From NCBI GenBank assembly GCA_001767455.1, contig MELC01000019.1, positions 40,338 to 104,337 on the forward strand: a DNA stretch of 64,000 nucleotides. The letters are read 5' to 3'. The position numbers and the translations under genes are program-made. This stretch comes from Acidobacteria bacterium RIFCSPLOWO2_12_FULL_66_21. GTDB taxonomy: Bacteria; Acidobacteriota; Vicinamibacteria; Vicinamibacterales; 2-12-FULL-66-21. Under the pieces are notes generated by a model that saw only the letters and a list, made by a program, of their open reading frames with translations, was not told the origin of the DNA and ran no database searches. This document shows, piece by piece, positions 34,124 to 42,139 of this stretch (the first letter of the stretch is position 1; each line of letters opens with the position of its first letter).

Positions 34124-35173
34124 AAGCAAAAGGCTTCCCTGCTTCTGTCGAAGCCTCGGGTTGCCTCCCTCATCGAACCGGCTTCCCACGATCAACCGCA
34201 GCACGGCGTCGTAGCTCGCGATCCCCTCTTCAACGCGGTTGGCGCGCAAGTACGTGTCGTATACCTCGCGCGCCGCATGCCGCACGACCGGCGACGATCG
34301 CTCGTACCGCGCCGCAATCGCGCGCAGGTCGGCGCGTGGTCCCTCATCGAGCGGAGCGACCGTGACGCGATCCGCGCGCGGCAGCGCCGCCATGGCGCGC
34401 CCGTACGCGGCGATCGCGCCGCTGTAACGGGCGAGGGCGTCTCCCTTCGTGCATGTCAGCCACGCAATGAAGTTGGCTTCCGATTCGTCCGCGTAACCCG
34501 CAAGATGGGCCCACTCGTGCGCGAGGACGAAGGGCCGCTCGAACCTCAGCACGTCGGGGTTCAGGATGATTTCGAGGAAGATCGGATCGGTCATCCCGTC
34601 GATCGCCGCGCGCCTGAAATACAGCGACAGCAGCGATCGCTTCGGCACGCCGGGGACGGCCGAGTGCCGGGCGCCCAGCCCGCGTTGCGCCGACGCGAAC
34701 GCCTCGGCAAGCAGCCGTTCGTCCGGCACAGCCGCACGGGCGGTGGGATATCCGCTGTTGGCGAGCGTCACCGATCGGTTCGCCAGATCGACAACCCCGG
34801 CGCGCGTGACGCGCGCGCGGGCGTAGTCGAGCTTCCGCTCCAGGGGAACGCGCCGGTAGTTCAAGCCCCAGACCGCGAGGAAGAAGAGGTACACGATCGC
34901 CGCCGAAACGATCAGCGAGCCCGCGGATCCGAGGAGCGCGGCGCGCCACCCCCGGCGTCGAACACGCGCCACGAGCCGCGCCGCGAAGAAAACGACGAGA
35001 ACGGCCACGGCGGCGTCGAGCAGCGCGAACGGCACCCGGTTCGTGACGGGAGTCACGACGGCCTGGATGCGCGGATACAGTCCCGTCGAATACCACCGTT
35101 CGACGAGCGGTGGGGGCAGCGGCACGAGGGCCGCCGCGATCGCCAGCACGACGGCCGCGCCCTCTCGTCTCAC
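34109..35173 (-). CDS. DUF3810 family membrane protein with HExxH motif
   Basis: A 354-residue protein with three N-terminal transmembrane helices (about 7-21, 47-68, 84-104) followed by a soluble domain carrying a zinc-protease-like motif His219-Glu220-x-x-His223 (LAHEWAHLAGY) and a downstream Glu in DESEANFIAWLT. This is the DUF3810 architecture, a presumed integral-membrane metallopeptidase of unknown substrate. Its ATG overlaps the stop of the upstream NADH dehydrogenase gene by 4 bp, so the two are translationally coupled. Confidence 0.85.
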   Translation of the reverse strand: MRREGAAVVLAIAAALVPLPPPLVERWYSTGLYPRIQAVVTPVTNRVPFALLDAAVAVLVVFFAARLVARVRRRGWRAALLGSAGSLIVSAAIVYLFFLAVWGLNYRRVPLERKLDYARARVTRAGVVDLANRSVTLANSGYPTARAAVPDERLLAEAFASAQRGLGARHSAVPGVPKRSLLSLYFRRAAIDGMTDPIFLEIILNPDVLRFERPFVLAHEWAHLAGYADESEANFIAWLTCTKGDALARYSGAIAAYGRAMAALPRADRVTVAPLDEGPRADLRAIAARYERSSPVVRHAAREVYDTYLRANRVEEGIASYDAVLRLIVGSRFDEGGNPRLRQKQGSLLLLDEG

Positions 35174-36432
35174 GATGTCGGCTTATCGCGCTCTGGCGAG
35201 CCGGTGATCAACCGCACGGCGCGCTGGTAGCTGAAGTAGGCCCACGCCCACTGGACAAAGACGACGAGCCGGTTGCGGAAGCCGATCAGGTTCATGATGT
35301 GGACGAAGAGCCACGCCAGCCACGCGAACCACCCCTTCAGCCGGAGCCAGCCGAAGTCGGCGACAGCCGAGGCGCGGCCGATCGTCGCCATGTTGCCATA
35401 GTCGCGATACCTGAAAGGCGTGCGCGCCTTGCCCGAGAGATCGCGCTCGATGTTGCGCGCCGCGTGCCGGCCCATCTGGATGGCCACCTGGGCGACGCCC
35501 GGGAGCGGCCGCCCATCCGTTCCGTTCAGCGACGCGAGGTCGCCGATGACGAACAGTTCGCGGTGCCCGGGAACCGACAGGTCCGGATCGATGAGCACGC
35601 GGCCGACGCGATCGGTCGGCGCGCCGAGCGTGCGCCCGAGCGGGGAGGCCGCGACCCCCGCCGCCCAGAGGATCGTTGCCGCCTCGATCGACTCGCCCCC
35701 GATCTCGACGCGTCCCTCGCTGATGCCGGTGACCGCCGCGCCGGTCCGCACGTCGACTCCCAGCGACATGAGTTGCCTCCTGGCCGCTTCGGCGAGTGCC
35801 GGGGGAAACGCGGCCAACAGGGCGGCGCCAGCCTCGACGAGTACGATGCGAGCCGAGCCCGGATCGAAATGACGGAAATCACGCGCGAGTGACTGCCGCG
35901 AAATCTCCGCCAGGGCGCCGGCCAGCTCGACGCCCGTCGGCCCGCCGCCGATGACCACAAACGTCAACAACGCCTGGCGGCGGCGCGGATCCGTTTCCCG
36001 CTCGGCCCGCTCGAACGCCAGCAACACCCGCCGCCTGATCTCGAGGGCATCCTCGAGGGTCTTCAATCCCGGCGCGAACCGGCGCCACTCGTCCCGGCCG
36101 AAATACGCATGCGTCGCGCCGCTCGCGATAATCAGGTAGTCGTACCCAATCTCGCCGTCCGCCAGGACGACCGCACGGCGGCCGGCGTCTATGCGCTCGG
36201 CATCCGCGAGCAGCACTTCGACGTTCGGCTGCCGGCGCAGGATCCAGCGGATGGGAGAAGCAATGTCCCCCGGCGAGAGCGCGGCGGTGGCGACCTGGTA
36301 CAAGAGCGGCTGAAACACGTGATGGTTGCGCCGATCGACGAGCGTCACGCGCACGGCCACGCGCTCGAGTGCCCGCGCGGCATACAGTCCTCCGAACCCG
36401 CCGCCGATGATGACCACGTTTGGTTGCATCAT
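35170..36432 (-). CDS. ndh: Type II NADH dehydrogenase-like NAD(P)/FAD oxidoreductase
   Basis: A 420-residue flavoprotein of the NDH-2 family, which passes electrons from NADH to quinone without proton pumping. The FAD site is VVIIGGGFGGLYAARAL at the N-terminus, with the family motif HHVFQPLLYQVATAALSP; the second dinucleotide fold is FVVIGGGPTGVELAGAL, and FAD contact GHRELFVIGDLASL comes later. A hydrophobic C-terminal stretch (WFAWLAWLFVHIMNLIGF) gives membrane attachment. Start at 36432 (MMQPNVV); the upstream open frame is not conserved. It is co-translated with the DUF3810 gene. Confidence 0.88.
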   Translation of the reverse strand: MMQPNVVIIGGGFGGLYAARALERVAVRVTLVDRRNHHVFQPLLYQVATAALSPGDIASPIRWILRRQPNVEVLLADAERIDAGRRAVVLADGEIGYDYLIIASGATHAYFGRDEWRRFAPGLKTLEDALEIRRRVLLAFERAERETDPRRRQALLTFVVIGGGPTGVELAGALAEISRQSLARDFRHFDPGSARIVLVEAGAALLAAFPPALAEAARRQLMSLGVDVRTGAAVTGISEGRVEIGGESIEAATILWAAGVAASPLGRTLGAPTDRVGRVLIDPDLSVPGHRELFVIGDLASLNGTDGRPLPGVAQVAIQMGRHAARNIERDLSGKARTPFRYRDYGNMATIGRASAVADFGWLRLKGWFAWLAWLFVHIMNLIGFRNRLVVFVQWAWAYFSYQRAVRLITGSPERDKPTS

Positions 36433-36473
36433 CCCAACAATAAGCGGCCGGAATATTGCTTGCAACCGTGAGC

Positions 36474-36860
36474 ATGACGGTGAAGAACCGTGTCGTGTCG
36501 TGGGGCGGCGCGCGGCTGTCGCGCCGGGTCGGGCGAGCCCTGCCTTATGTGGGCGCCGCGATCGCGGTCGTGGCGGCCTTCTCGACGATGCGGCGCAAAG
36601 GGGTCATCAGCGGGGCGATCGACACGGGATTGAACCTGACACCGCTGGTGGGCACCGCCAAGAACGTGGCGGAGATGATCCGCGGCCGCGACTTCTTCCC
36701 CGACAAATACGGACTCGACTTACCCGCCGATGACCATCCAGCTCGCCCAGAAGACAGGCGCGCGGGTCGCTTCCTTCGCGCGCAGCGCGGCCGCGGCGGC
36801 GTGGAGCGCGGGTCCGGGTGCGTCGCCCGCCTTCACCCTGGCGTGAAACGCCTTCAATAG
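36474..36860 (+). CDS. Small conserved-looking protein overlapping the CHAT gene
   Basis: A frame of 128 codons. The first 80 residues look like a real small protein: SRRVGRALPYVGAAIAVVAA (one hydrophobic helix), FSTMRRKGVISGAIDTGLNL, TPLVGTAKNVAEMIRGRDFF. From about residue 82 the composition turns Arg/Gly-rich and lies antisense to the CHAT gene (36720-36860), so the true protein may end earlier or carry a frameshift near 36720. No named function. It is divergent from ndh, 41 bp away. Confidence 0.5.
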   Translation: MTVKNRVVSWGGARLSRRVGRALPYVGAAIAVVAAFSTMRRKGVISGAIDTGLNLTPLVGTAKNVAEMIRGRDFFPDKYGLDLPADDHPARPEDRRAGRFLRAQRGRGGVERGSGCVARLHPGVKRLQ

Positions 36861-39800
36861 ATCCGTCGACGTCTGGTCATCGGTGCCCCACCGCGACAGC
36901 ACCATCGATTGCACGCCGGCCGCGCGCCAGCTCCAGTACACGATCGGCAGGGCCGCCGCGCCGTCGCGCCCGGTCGCCGCACTGCCATCGGACAGCACTG
37001 CCAGACTCGCTCCCAGCGTCAGGTTCACTATCTCCCGCGACTCGAGGGTGCCATCGTCGGCCGGGTCGACCGTCGGGTCGACGGGCGCGGGCGCGTGGCC
37101 CGGGCCTGACTCGGCCGGCGAAGACGCCGCGGCGGGTGGGATCGACAGGAAGACCCGCGAGAACAGAGGACTCGCGCCGTTGACCCGGAACGGCGCCGCG
37201 ACGTGCAGGATCGCCGCGCCCTGCGCCTGCGCGCGGAACGCGCTTTCGGTGGCCTGCCCTCTCGAGAGGACCGCGGCGGCGGGAGTGTCGAAGAGGGCGG
37301 CCGCCTCGTTTGCTTCGCGTTCGGCGGCTTCGAGCGGACGCGGCGTCCATCCGGGCACCGTGGCCGCGATGCGCTCGATGCGCGGCGCGTCGATGTCGGG
37401 CGCAGCCACGGCAAGCAGCGGAACCGCTGGTTGCGCTCCGGCGGACGACGGCGCGGCGCCGAGCGATGCCGCATACGTCAGCGCGGTGCGATCGGCGAGG
37501 TACGCGTCCTTGATCGGGAGCGCCTCGAAGGGCACGCGCCACAGGATGCCGTCCGGCACCACGATTGCCCGCGGCGACGCCGCGAGGCGGGCGACTGCTT
37601 CCTCTGGGAGGAGGGCAAGGAAAGCGGCCGCCGCCTCGCGCCACGCTGCCGGGTCGCGCAGGGTCGCCGATTGTCCGAGCGCCGCGACTTTTTCGGCGAG
37701 CGCCTGACGCGGGCCCGCCTTCACGTCGGCGCGCACCTCCGTCCCCTCGCCGGTGCGCACCACGGTGAGGACGAGCAGATCGTCTTCGTCGACGACGAAT
37801 TGCACGACGGCCGAACCCGAGGGAACCGCGGCAATCGCTTCGTCCTCCGTTGGCGCCAGTCCCAGCCCACGCCAGATCCGCAGCTCTGGAAGGCGTCCGA
37901 ACAATCGCTCCTGTGCCACCGTCCGGGTTCTGGTCTGTTCAGCAAGCTTGAGCTCGAGACGCGCGATCCGCGCCTTGTCCGGCTTCGGCAACGCACGCTC
38001 CTGTTCGAGCTGCACCGACGTGGAGATCAGCGCAACGGTCAGCGTGTGCTCCTCCTCACGCTCGGCGGGCGTCATGCCGCGCCAGATGTCGCGCTCGTTG
38101 TTCGCCAGCGCGGTCCGCCGCGCCTGGGCGGCGCGCTGTTGGGCCATAACGAGCGCCCCTCGGGCGTCTCCCGCTTCCGCCTGGAGGATCGCCAGCAGCG
38201 CATAGGCGGACACCGCATCGGCGGCGACACGGTTCGTTGGATTCTGGACCGCGTCGCCGTAGGTCATCCGCTGCACGAGGCCGGCGGCTTCCCTGACGAC
38301 GGCCATCGCCTTGTCGGCCTGTCCCAGCCGCCGCCACGCGCGGGCCGCCGCCACCTGTGCCCTCCACACCACGTCGTTGGCTTCCAGGGCCTTCGCCGGC
38401 TTCAACGCGCGATCCGCCGCGGCAAGGGCCGCCTGATAGTCCTTGCGTCCGAGGTAGGCCTGCGACAACCCGACTTCCGCGCGCGAGGCTTCCGTCGTCT
38501 TCTTCAGCGCCGTGAACGCGTCGATGCCCTTCCGGTACGACGCGATCGCGTCATCGAAATGTTCCTGCGACGACTGCGCGAAGGCGAGGCCGACGATGGC
38601 GCGGGCGACACACTCGCGATCGTCGACGGCCGTGCAGGCAGCCATGCTCCTGCCGTACTCCTGCTCCGCGGGACCGAACCGGCTCGCGACGAGATCGGTG
38701 ATTGCGAGCGCCTGCCACAGCCGCCCGACCCCAGCCAGATCCTTGGTCGCCTCGAAGTGTCCGCGGCTCTCGTCGAACGAGGCGCGCGCGATATCGAGGT
38801 TGCCGAGCCTGAAGTGCACGTCGCCGATGTCCTGGAGCGCGTTGCCGAGCAGCGGCCGGTTGGTCCTCGCGCGGCCCTCGGCGAGCATGCCCGCGAAGGC
38901 GGTCAGCGCGGACGCGTAATCACCCTGCGCCGTGTAGACGCGGCCGAGCCCCTCGAGCGCGCGTGCCTCTCCCAGGAGATTGAATGACTTGTGCAGCAGC
39001 TCGCGGCTCCGGCTGTAGTCCCCGATCGCCCCTTCGTAGTCCCCTTGCAGGTAGAGGACGTTCCCCGTGCTGATCAGCGTCGTTCCGAGGCTCGAATCGT
39101 CGTGCGTCCGCTCCTGAACCGCGGCCGCTTCACGGTACGACGCGAGCGCATCGCCGTACTCGAACTGGGAGTACTGCACCGTCGCGACGCCGAGCAGGGC
39201 CGAGGCGATGCCCTCGTCGTTCGCGATTTCGCGCTCGAGCGCCAGCCGGCGGCGGTACGCGTCGAGCGCGGCGGGGAAGCTATGCTGGAAGTACTTGGCG
39301 TTGCCCATGTTCTGCAGCGCCAGCCCTTCCCCCTTGCGATCGCCGATGCGGCGCGCGATTTCCGCCGCCCGCTCGAAGATGGCATACGCGGCGGAGTACA
39401 GCTGCACCCCGACCGCGTTTTCGCCGCGCCGCGAGAGCGACGACAGGAGCATCTGGCCGATCAGGTCCGGCTCGGCGTCGAGCAGCGCGGCCCTCGCCTC
39501 GGGGGTGCCCGCCGCGATCAGGGCGGTCGCGAGATCGTCCGCGGGCGTGCCTTCGCTGACCAGTTTGAGCGCGCCGTTCTCGCGGATGAAGGTCAACGCC
39601 AGGGTCAGCCGGGTGTTGAACACCATGGGCGTCCCGTCGGGGCGTGTGTTGACCTTGGACGTGCGCTCCCGCGTCGCGGCGACCCGCACGCGGATGCGGT
39701 CGCCGACCGTCGTGACGCGGACGATCGAGATGTCGGTGAACTTGTCGTCGCCCGAATCGAAGATGTATTTCAGTTGCGCGGTGGTCGGCCGCTGGACCGT

Positions 39801-39959
39801 GCTGCTCCACAGGGACAGGTAGCCCTCCATGTCCTCGGCGACCTGCATCTCGAAGAACCGATCGACGGCCGCGCGGATCTCGGGGTCGTCGGTCCCCTGC
39901 GCGGACAGGGGACTGAACGCGGCAAGCAGCAGCAGCAGCGGAGCGATGAGCGCGAACAT
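36720..39959 (-). CDS. TPR protein with C-terminal CHAT-like domain lacking catalytic residues
   Basis: A 1079-residue exported protein: signal peptide (LLLLLAAFSPLSAQ), an N-terminal domain (about 20-130), about ten tetratricopeptide repeats (about 180-590; e.g. AIGDYSRSRELLHKSFNLLG) and a C-terminal CHAT (caspase-HetF) domain (about 730-1075). CHAT normally has ATHG and SACETG with catalytic His and Cys. Here the matching places read ILHVAAPF and AVLSDGSAATG, so both catalytic residues are replaced and protease activity is unlikely; flanking landmarks such as LESREIVNL and MVLSRWGTDD are intact. It overlaps the upstream TonB-like gene by one base (stop and start share A-T at 39959), hence co-translated. 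Confidence 0.85.
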   Translation of the reverse strand: MFALIAPLLLLLAAFSPLSAQGTDDPEIRAAVDRFFEMQVAEDMEGYLSLWSSTVQRPTTAQLKYIFDSGDDKFTDISIVRVTTVGDRIRVRVAATRERTSKVNTRPDGTPMVFNTRLTLALTFIRENGALKLVSEGTPADDLATALIAAGTPEARAALLDAEPDLIGQMLLSSLSRRGENAVGVQLYSAAYAIFERAAEIARRIGDRKGEGLALQNMGNAKYFQHSFPAALDAYRRRLALEREIANDEGIASALLGVATVQYSQFEYGDALASYREAAAVQERTHDDSSLGTTLISTGNVLYLQGDYEGAIGDYSRSRELLHKSFNLLGEARALEGLGRVYTAQGDYASALTAFAGMLAEGRARTNRPLLGNALQDIGDVHFRLGNLDIARASFDESRGHFEATKDLAGVGRLWQALAITDLVASRFGPAEQEYGRSMAACTAVDDRECVARAIVGLAFAQSSQEHFDDAIASYRKGIDAFTALKKTTEASRAEVGLSQAYLGRKDYQAALAAADRALKPAKALEANDVVWRAQVAAARAWRRLGQADKAMAVVREAAGLVQRMTYGDAVQNPTNRVAADAVSAYALLAILQAEAGDARGALVMAQQRAAQARRTALANNERDIWRGMTPAEREEEHTLTVALISTSVQLEQERALPKPDKARIARLELKLAEQTRTRTVAQERLFGRLPELRIWRGLGLAPTEDEAIAAVPSGSAVVQFVVDEDDLLVLTVVRTGEGTEVRADVKAGPRQALAEKVAALGQSATLRDPAAWREAAAAFLALLPEEAVARLAASPRAIVVPDGILWRVPFEALPIKDAYLADRTALTYAASLGAAPSSAGAQPAVPLLAVAAPDIDAPRIERIAATVPGWTPRPLEAAEREANEAAALFDTPAAAVLSRGQATESAFRAQAQGAAILHVAAPFRVNGASPLFSRVFLSIPPAAASSPAESGPGHAPAPVDPTVDPADDGTLESREIVNLTLGASLAVLSDGSAATGRDGAAALPIVYWSWRAAGVQSMVLSRWGTDDQTSTDLLKAFHARVKAGDAPGPALHAAAAALRAKEATRAPVFWASWMVIGG

Positions 39960-40633
39960 CAGTCGTGGACGCTGAAGGTGATGTAGATCGTCATGAGCAC
40001 CCCTACGGGAACGCCGTTGAGCAGGGTCGGAGTGTATCGCCACTGCCTGACGGCGTCGACGGCGGCGGCGTCGAGCAGCGGAACCGACCGCAGCACCTTG
40101 ATGCGCTCGATGGTGCCGCGCTCGTTGATCACCGCCTCGAGCACCACGGTGCCTTCGACGCGGCCGGCCTGTGCGAGTGGAGGATACACCGGCCGGACGT
40201 CGACCACCTTGCGCGGCTCGCGGATGTCCCCGCCGACGCGGACGATCCTGGGCGGCGGTGGCGGGGCAACCGGCGGCGGTTCCGGGACGGTCACGACGGT
40301 TTCAACACCGCCGGGCACCTCGCCCGCGCCTCCGACGCCACCTTCCACGGCAACTCCGGGCGGCACGTACGACGGCTGCACCGGCGGGTCCGGAGGGATA
40401 CCGGATCCCGCCGCGATCGGCGCCGCTGTTGCCGAGGAACGCGCCGGCTCGCCGGTCCGGACGGCAGAGGGAGCGGGAGGAGCGGGCACGGCCTTCGCGG
40501 CGAGGAACTCAGGCCGCGCGAGCGGCGCGGGCACGGGGCGTTCCACCTCCGCCGCAAGCGGAATGATGAGCAATGCGAGGGCCGCGACCACATGCGCCGC
40601 GATCGACACCGGCAGCATTCTGAGTCGTCGCAT
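39959..40633 (-). CDS. TonB-like energy transducer family protein
   Basis: A 224-residue protein: a short cytoplasmic start, one N-terminal helix (IAAHVVAALALLIIPLAA), a Pro-rich periplasmic linker (VPEPPPVAPPPPP) and a C-terminal TonB domain with PVYPPLAQAGRVEGTVVLEA and AVDAVRQWRYTPTLLNG. TonB family proteins couple inner-membrane energy to outer-membrane receptors. No ExbB/ExbD genes are nearby, and partnership with a TPR-CHAT protein is unusual. GGAGGTGCGCG precedes the ATG. Transcribed from a region full of CCGTGT repeats. Confidence 0.85.
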   Translation of the reverse strand: MRRLRMLPVSIAAHVVAALALLIIPLAAEVERPVPAPLARPEFLAAKAVPAPPAPSAVRTGEPARSSATAAPIAAGSGIPPDPPVQPSYVPPGVAVEGGVGGAGEVPGGVETVVTVPEPPPVAPPPPPRIVRVGGDIREPRKVVDVRPVYPPLAQAGRVEGTVVLEAVINERGTIERIKVLRSVPLLDAAAVDAVRQWRYTPTLLNGVPVGVLMTIYITFSVHD

Positions 40634-40642
40634 CGCGCACCT

Positions 40643-40850
40643 CCTTCCGTGTTGTTCCGTGTGCTTCCGTGTGCTTCCGTGCCTTCCGTGTGTTTCCGTG
40701 CCTTCCGTGTTTCCGTGTTTCCGTGGCCTTCCGTGTGTTTCCGTGCCTTCCGTGTTTCCGTGTTTCCGTGGCCTTCCGTGTGTTTCCGTGGCCTTCCGTG
40801 TGTTTCCGTGCCTTCCGTGTTTCTCCGTGCCTTCCGTGTTTCCGTGTTTC
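40643..40850. repeat. CTTCCGTGT / TTTCCGTGT simple-repeat array
   Basis: About 25 copies of a 7-9 base unit, TTCCGTGT or CTTCCGTG with short insertions (CC, GG, GTG), in one direction. Shorter traces of the same text occur at 11255-11276 and 61329-61402, always in gaps near gene ends. Confidence 0.85.
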
Positions 40851-40931
40851 GTTAGACACCACACACCTCTGCCAGTTCCTCGCCTCATGCGCACGCGTGC
40901 CTGGCATGCCGCTTGAACCACACGCGATGAG

Positions 40932-41010
40932 GCAGGGCTAAAGCCCTGCGCAACACGTGCCGACGCGCAGCTTCAAGCGCACGCCTGTTGCGCAGCCCTT
41001 CAGGGCTGCC
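40932..41010. repeat. REP doublet (two inverted palindromes)
   Basis: GCAGGGCTAAAGCCCTGC plus GCAACA (40932-40955) faces TGTTGC plus GCAGCCCTTCAGGGCTGC (40986-41009), leaving a 30-base centre. Each half is a palindrome, and the tails GCAACA/TGTTGC point inward. This is the head-to-head layout of bacterial REP doublets. Confidence 0.7.
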
Positions 41011-41028
41011 TGGATCTCGGGAGGACTT

Positions 41029-41322
41029 ATGGACAGATATGACGAGGCGAAGGACTGCGACGAGGGCCGCGACGATCACGTGAGCCGCGAGAGCGACACG
41101 CCCGCGCGCGAAGGCGACGTGCTCGGGCTCGGCGGATCGGCGGTGCCGAAGGCGCCCGGCGATCCGTCGGCGTCCGACGACGAGGAGTCGGTGCGCCGCC
41201 GGAGGGAACGGATGCGCGGGGAAGACGGCACGTTCGTCTCGACCGACGACATCGCAGGGCCTCATCCCGGGGCGACCGGGATCGACATGGGGTCGGGCGG
41301 CCAAGGGACCGACATCGAGTAG
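41029..41322 (+). CDS. Small acidic hypothetical protein
   Basis: A 97-residue, Asp/Glu/Arg-rich protein, probably disordered: MDRYDEAKDCDEGRDDHVSR at the start and FVSTDDIAGPHPGATGIDMG near the end. I do not recognise the family. GGGAGG lies 5 bases before the ATG at 41029, supporting a translated gene. A palindrome of the GCAGGCCTTCAGGCCTGC type starts at the stop codon. No signal peptide and no membrane helix. Confidence 0.6.
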   Translation: MDRYDEAKDCDEGRDDHVSRESDTPAREGDVLGLGGSAVPKAPGDPSASDDEESVRRRRERMRGEDGTFVSTDDIAGPHPGATGIDMGSGGQGTDIE

Positions 41323-41342
41323 CGCAGGCCTTCAGGCCTGCC
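41322..41342. repeat. REP-like palindrome GCAGGCC-TTCA-GGCCTGC variant
   Basis: GCGCAGGCCTTCAGGCCTGC directly follows the TAG stop; a 7-8 bp stem with a tiny loop. It is related to the palindromes at 13921 and 40986 and could serve as a terminator. Confidence 0.6.
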
Positions 41343-41379
41343 TCTCCATGCCGGGATCGTTCGGGTGGTACTGCGCCCG

Positions 41380-41598
41380 TCAGCCGACGAAGTGCTGGTC
41401 GAGTCCGCGGTGTTTCCTGACGTTGAGGGCCTTCCAAAGCAACCCGGGATGTCCTCGGATGGTGGTCTGCAACTTCTCATCGTCAGTGAGCATCTCAGCC
41501 GCGATTTCACCTTTTCGGTTCAGGCGCTCCAGAAACTCCCGTTCGTGATCGGCGAGCGGCAGCACCATGAAACTTGCTGTGTGTTGCGGTAACTCGCA
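41380..41598 (-). pseudogene. C-terminal remnant of an AbiEii/AbiGii-type nucleotidyltransferase toxin
   Basis: The minus frame reads CELPQHTASFMVLPLADHER, then EREFLERLNRKGEIAAEMLT and LLWKALNVRKHRG to its stop. This matches the C-terminal region of AbiEii-type nucleotidyltransferase toxins (EREFL..L..GEI.P.LLTDD...L..WKALNVR.H). The normal protein is about 250-300 residues with an N-terminal nucleotidyltransferase fold; here only about 70 residues remain, with a TAG just upstream (41599-41601). No antitoxin partner (AbiEi) is adjacent. A decayed gene. Confidence 0.65.
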
Positions 41599-41719
41599 CT
41601 AATCGTGCGTACTCATGAAATCCAGAGACACATAGCTGACGGGGCAGCGGTCTGACTGGACCAGTGCGCCGACCTCCGACAGAGCCCTATGCTGTGCCTG
41701 GCCGATTGAGATGAGATGG

Positions 41720-42132
41720 GTCGCAGGTGATTGCTTTGGACTGCTCGTGTTCGACGGCTATCGCCCGTGGCGCGTCACCAGGCTGTTCTGGGACGTCACG
41801 CCGCCGGACAAGCGCGAGTTCGTCGCGGATCCCGCAAAGGGGTCGAAACACAATCGCGGCTGCGCGGTCGATCTCTCCATGTGCGAGCTCAAAACGGGAC
41901 GCGAGGTCGAGATGCCAAGCGTGTACGACGAGATGTCGCCCCGCGCGTATCCGGACTAAGCCGGGGGGCGGCGGAGGCGCGCGCACGACGTGAAGTCCTT
42001 CGCGCGGTGATGGAGCGCGAAGGGTTCACCGTCGAGCCGAACGAGTAGTGGCAACACAACTACAGGGACTGGCAGCAGTATCCGATCCTCGACCTTCCGT
42101 TCAGCGCGATCGGCCGCGCGCTCGTGCGATAA
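41720..42132 (+). pseudogene. Decayed D-alanyl-D-alanine dipeptidase (VanX/DdpX family)
   Basis: The frame begins around FGLLVFDGYRPWRVT and reads WDVTPPDKREFVADPAKGSK, HNRGCAVDLSMCE and YDEMSPRAYPD, the core of VanX-type zinc dipeptidases. The next codon is TAA (41957-41959) where the family has Tyr; the text then continues in another frame (RREVLRAVMEREGFTVEPNE), meets a second stop TAG at 42046-42048 in place of a Trp codon (usual NEWWHF), and runs on as WQHNYRDWQQYPI to a TAA. The first 60-70 residues of the family are also missing. Two stops plus a frameshift mean it is non-functional. Confidence 0.8.
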
Positions 42133-42139
42133 TTTTTCA

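Larger units (their letters stand above)
40634..41028. other. Gene-free region: CCGTGT repeats and REP doublet
   Basis: The 395 bases hold the repeat array 40643-40850 and two inverted REP-like palindromes (40932-40955, 40986-41010). The open frames across it encode only the low-complexity Thr/Glu/Lys/His/Gly text that such repeats give, so I call no gene. Confidence 0.75.

Noticed and set aside
40509..40907. Thr/Glu/Lys/His-rich protein across the CCGTGT array
   Set aside because: It is only the translation of a simple repeat upstream of the TonB-like gene.
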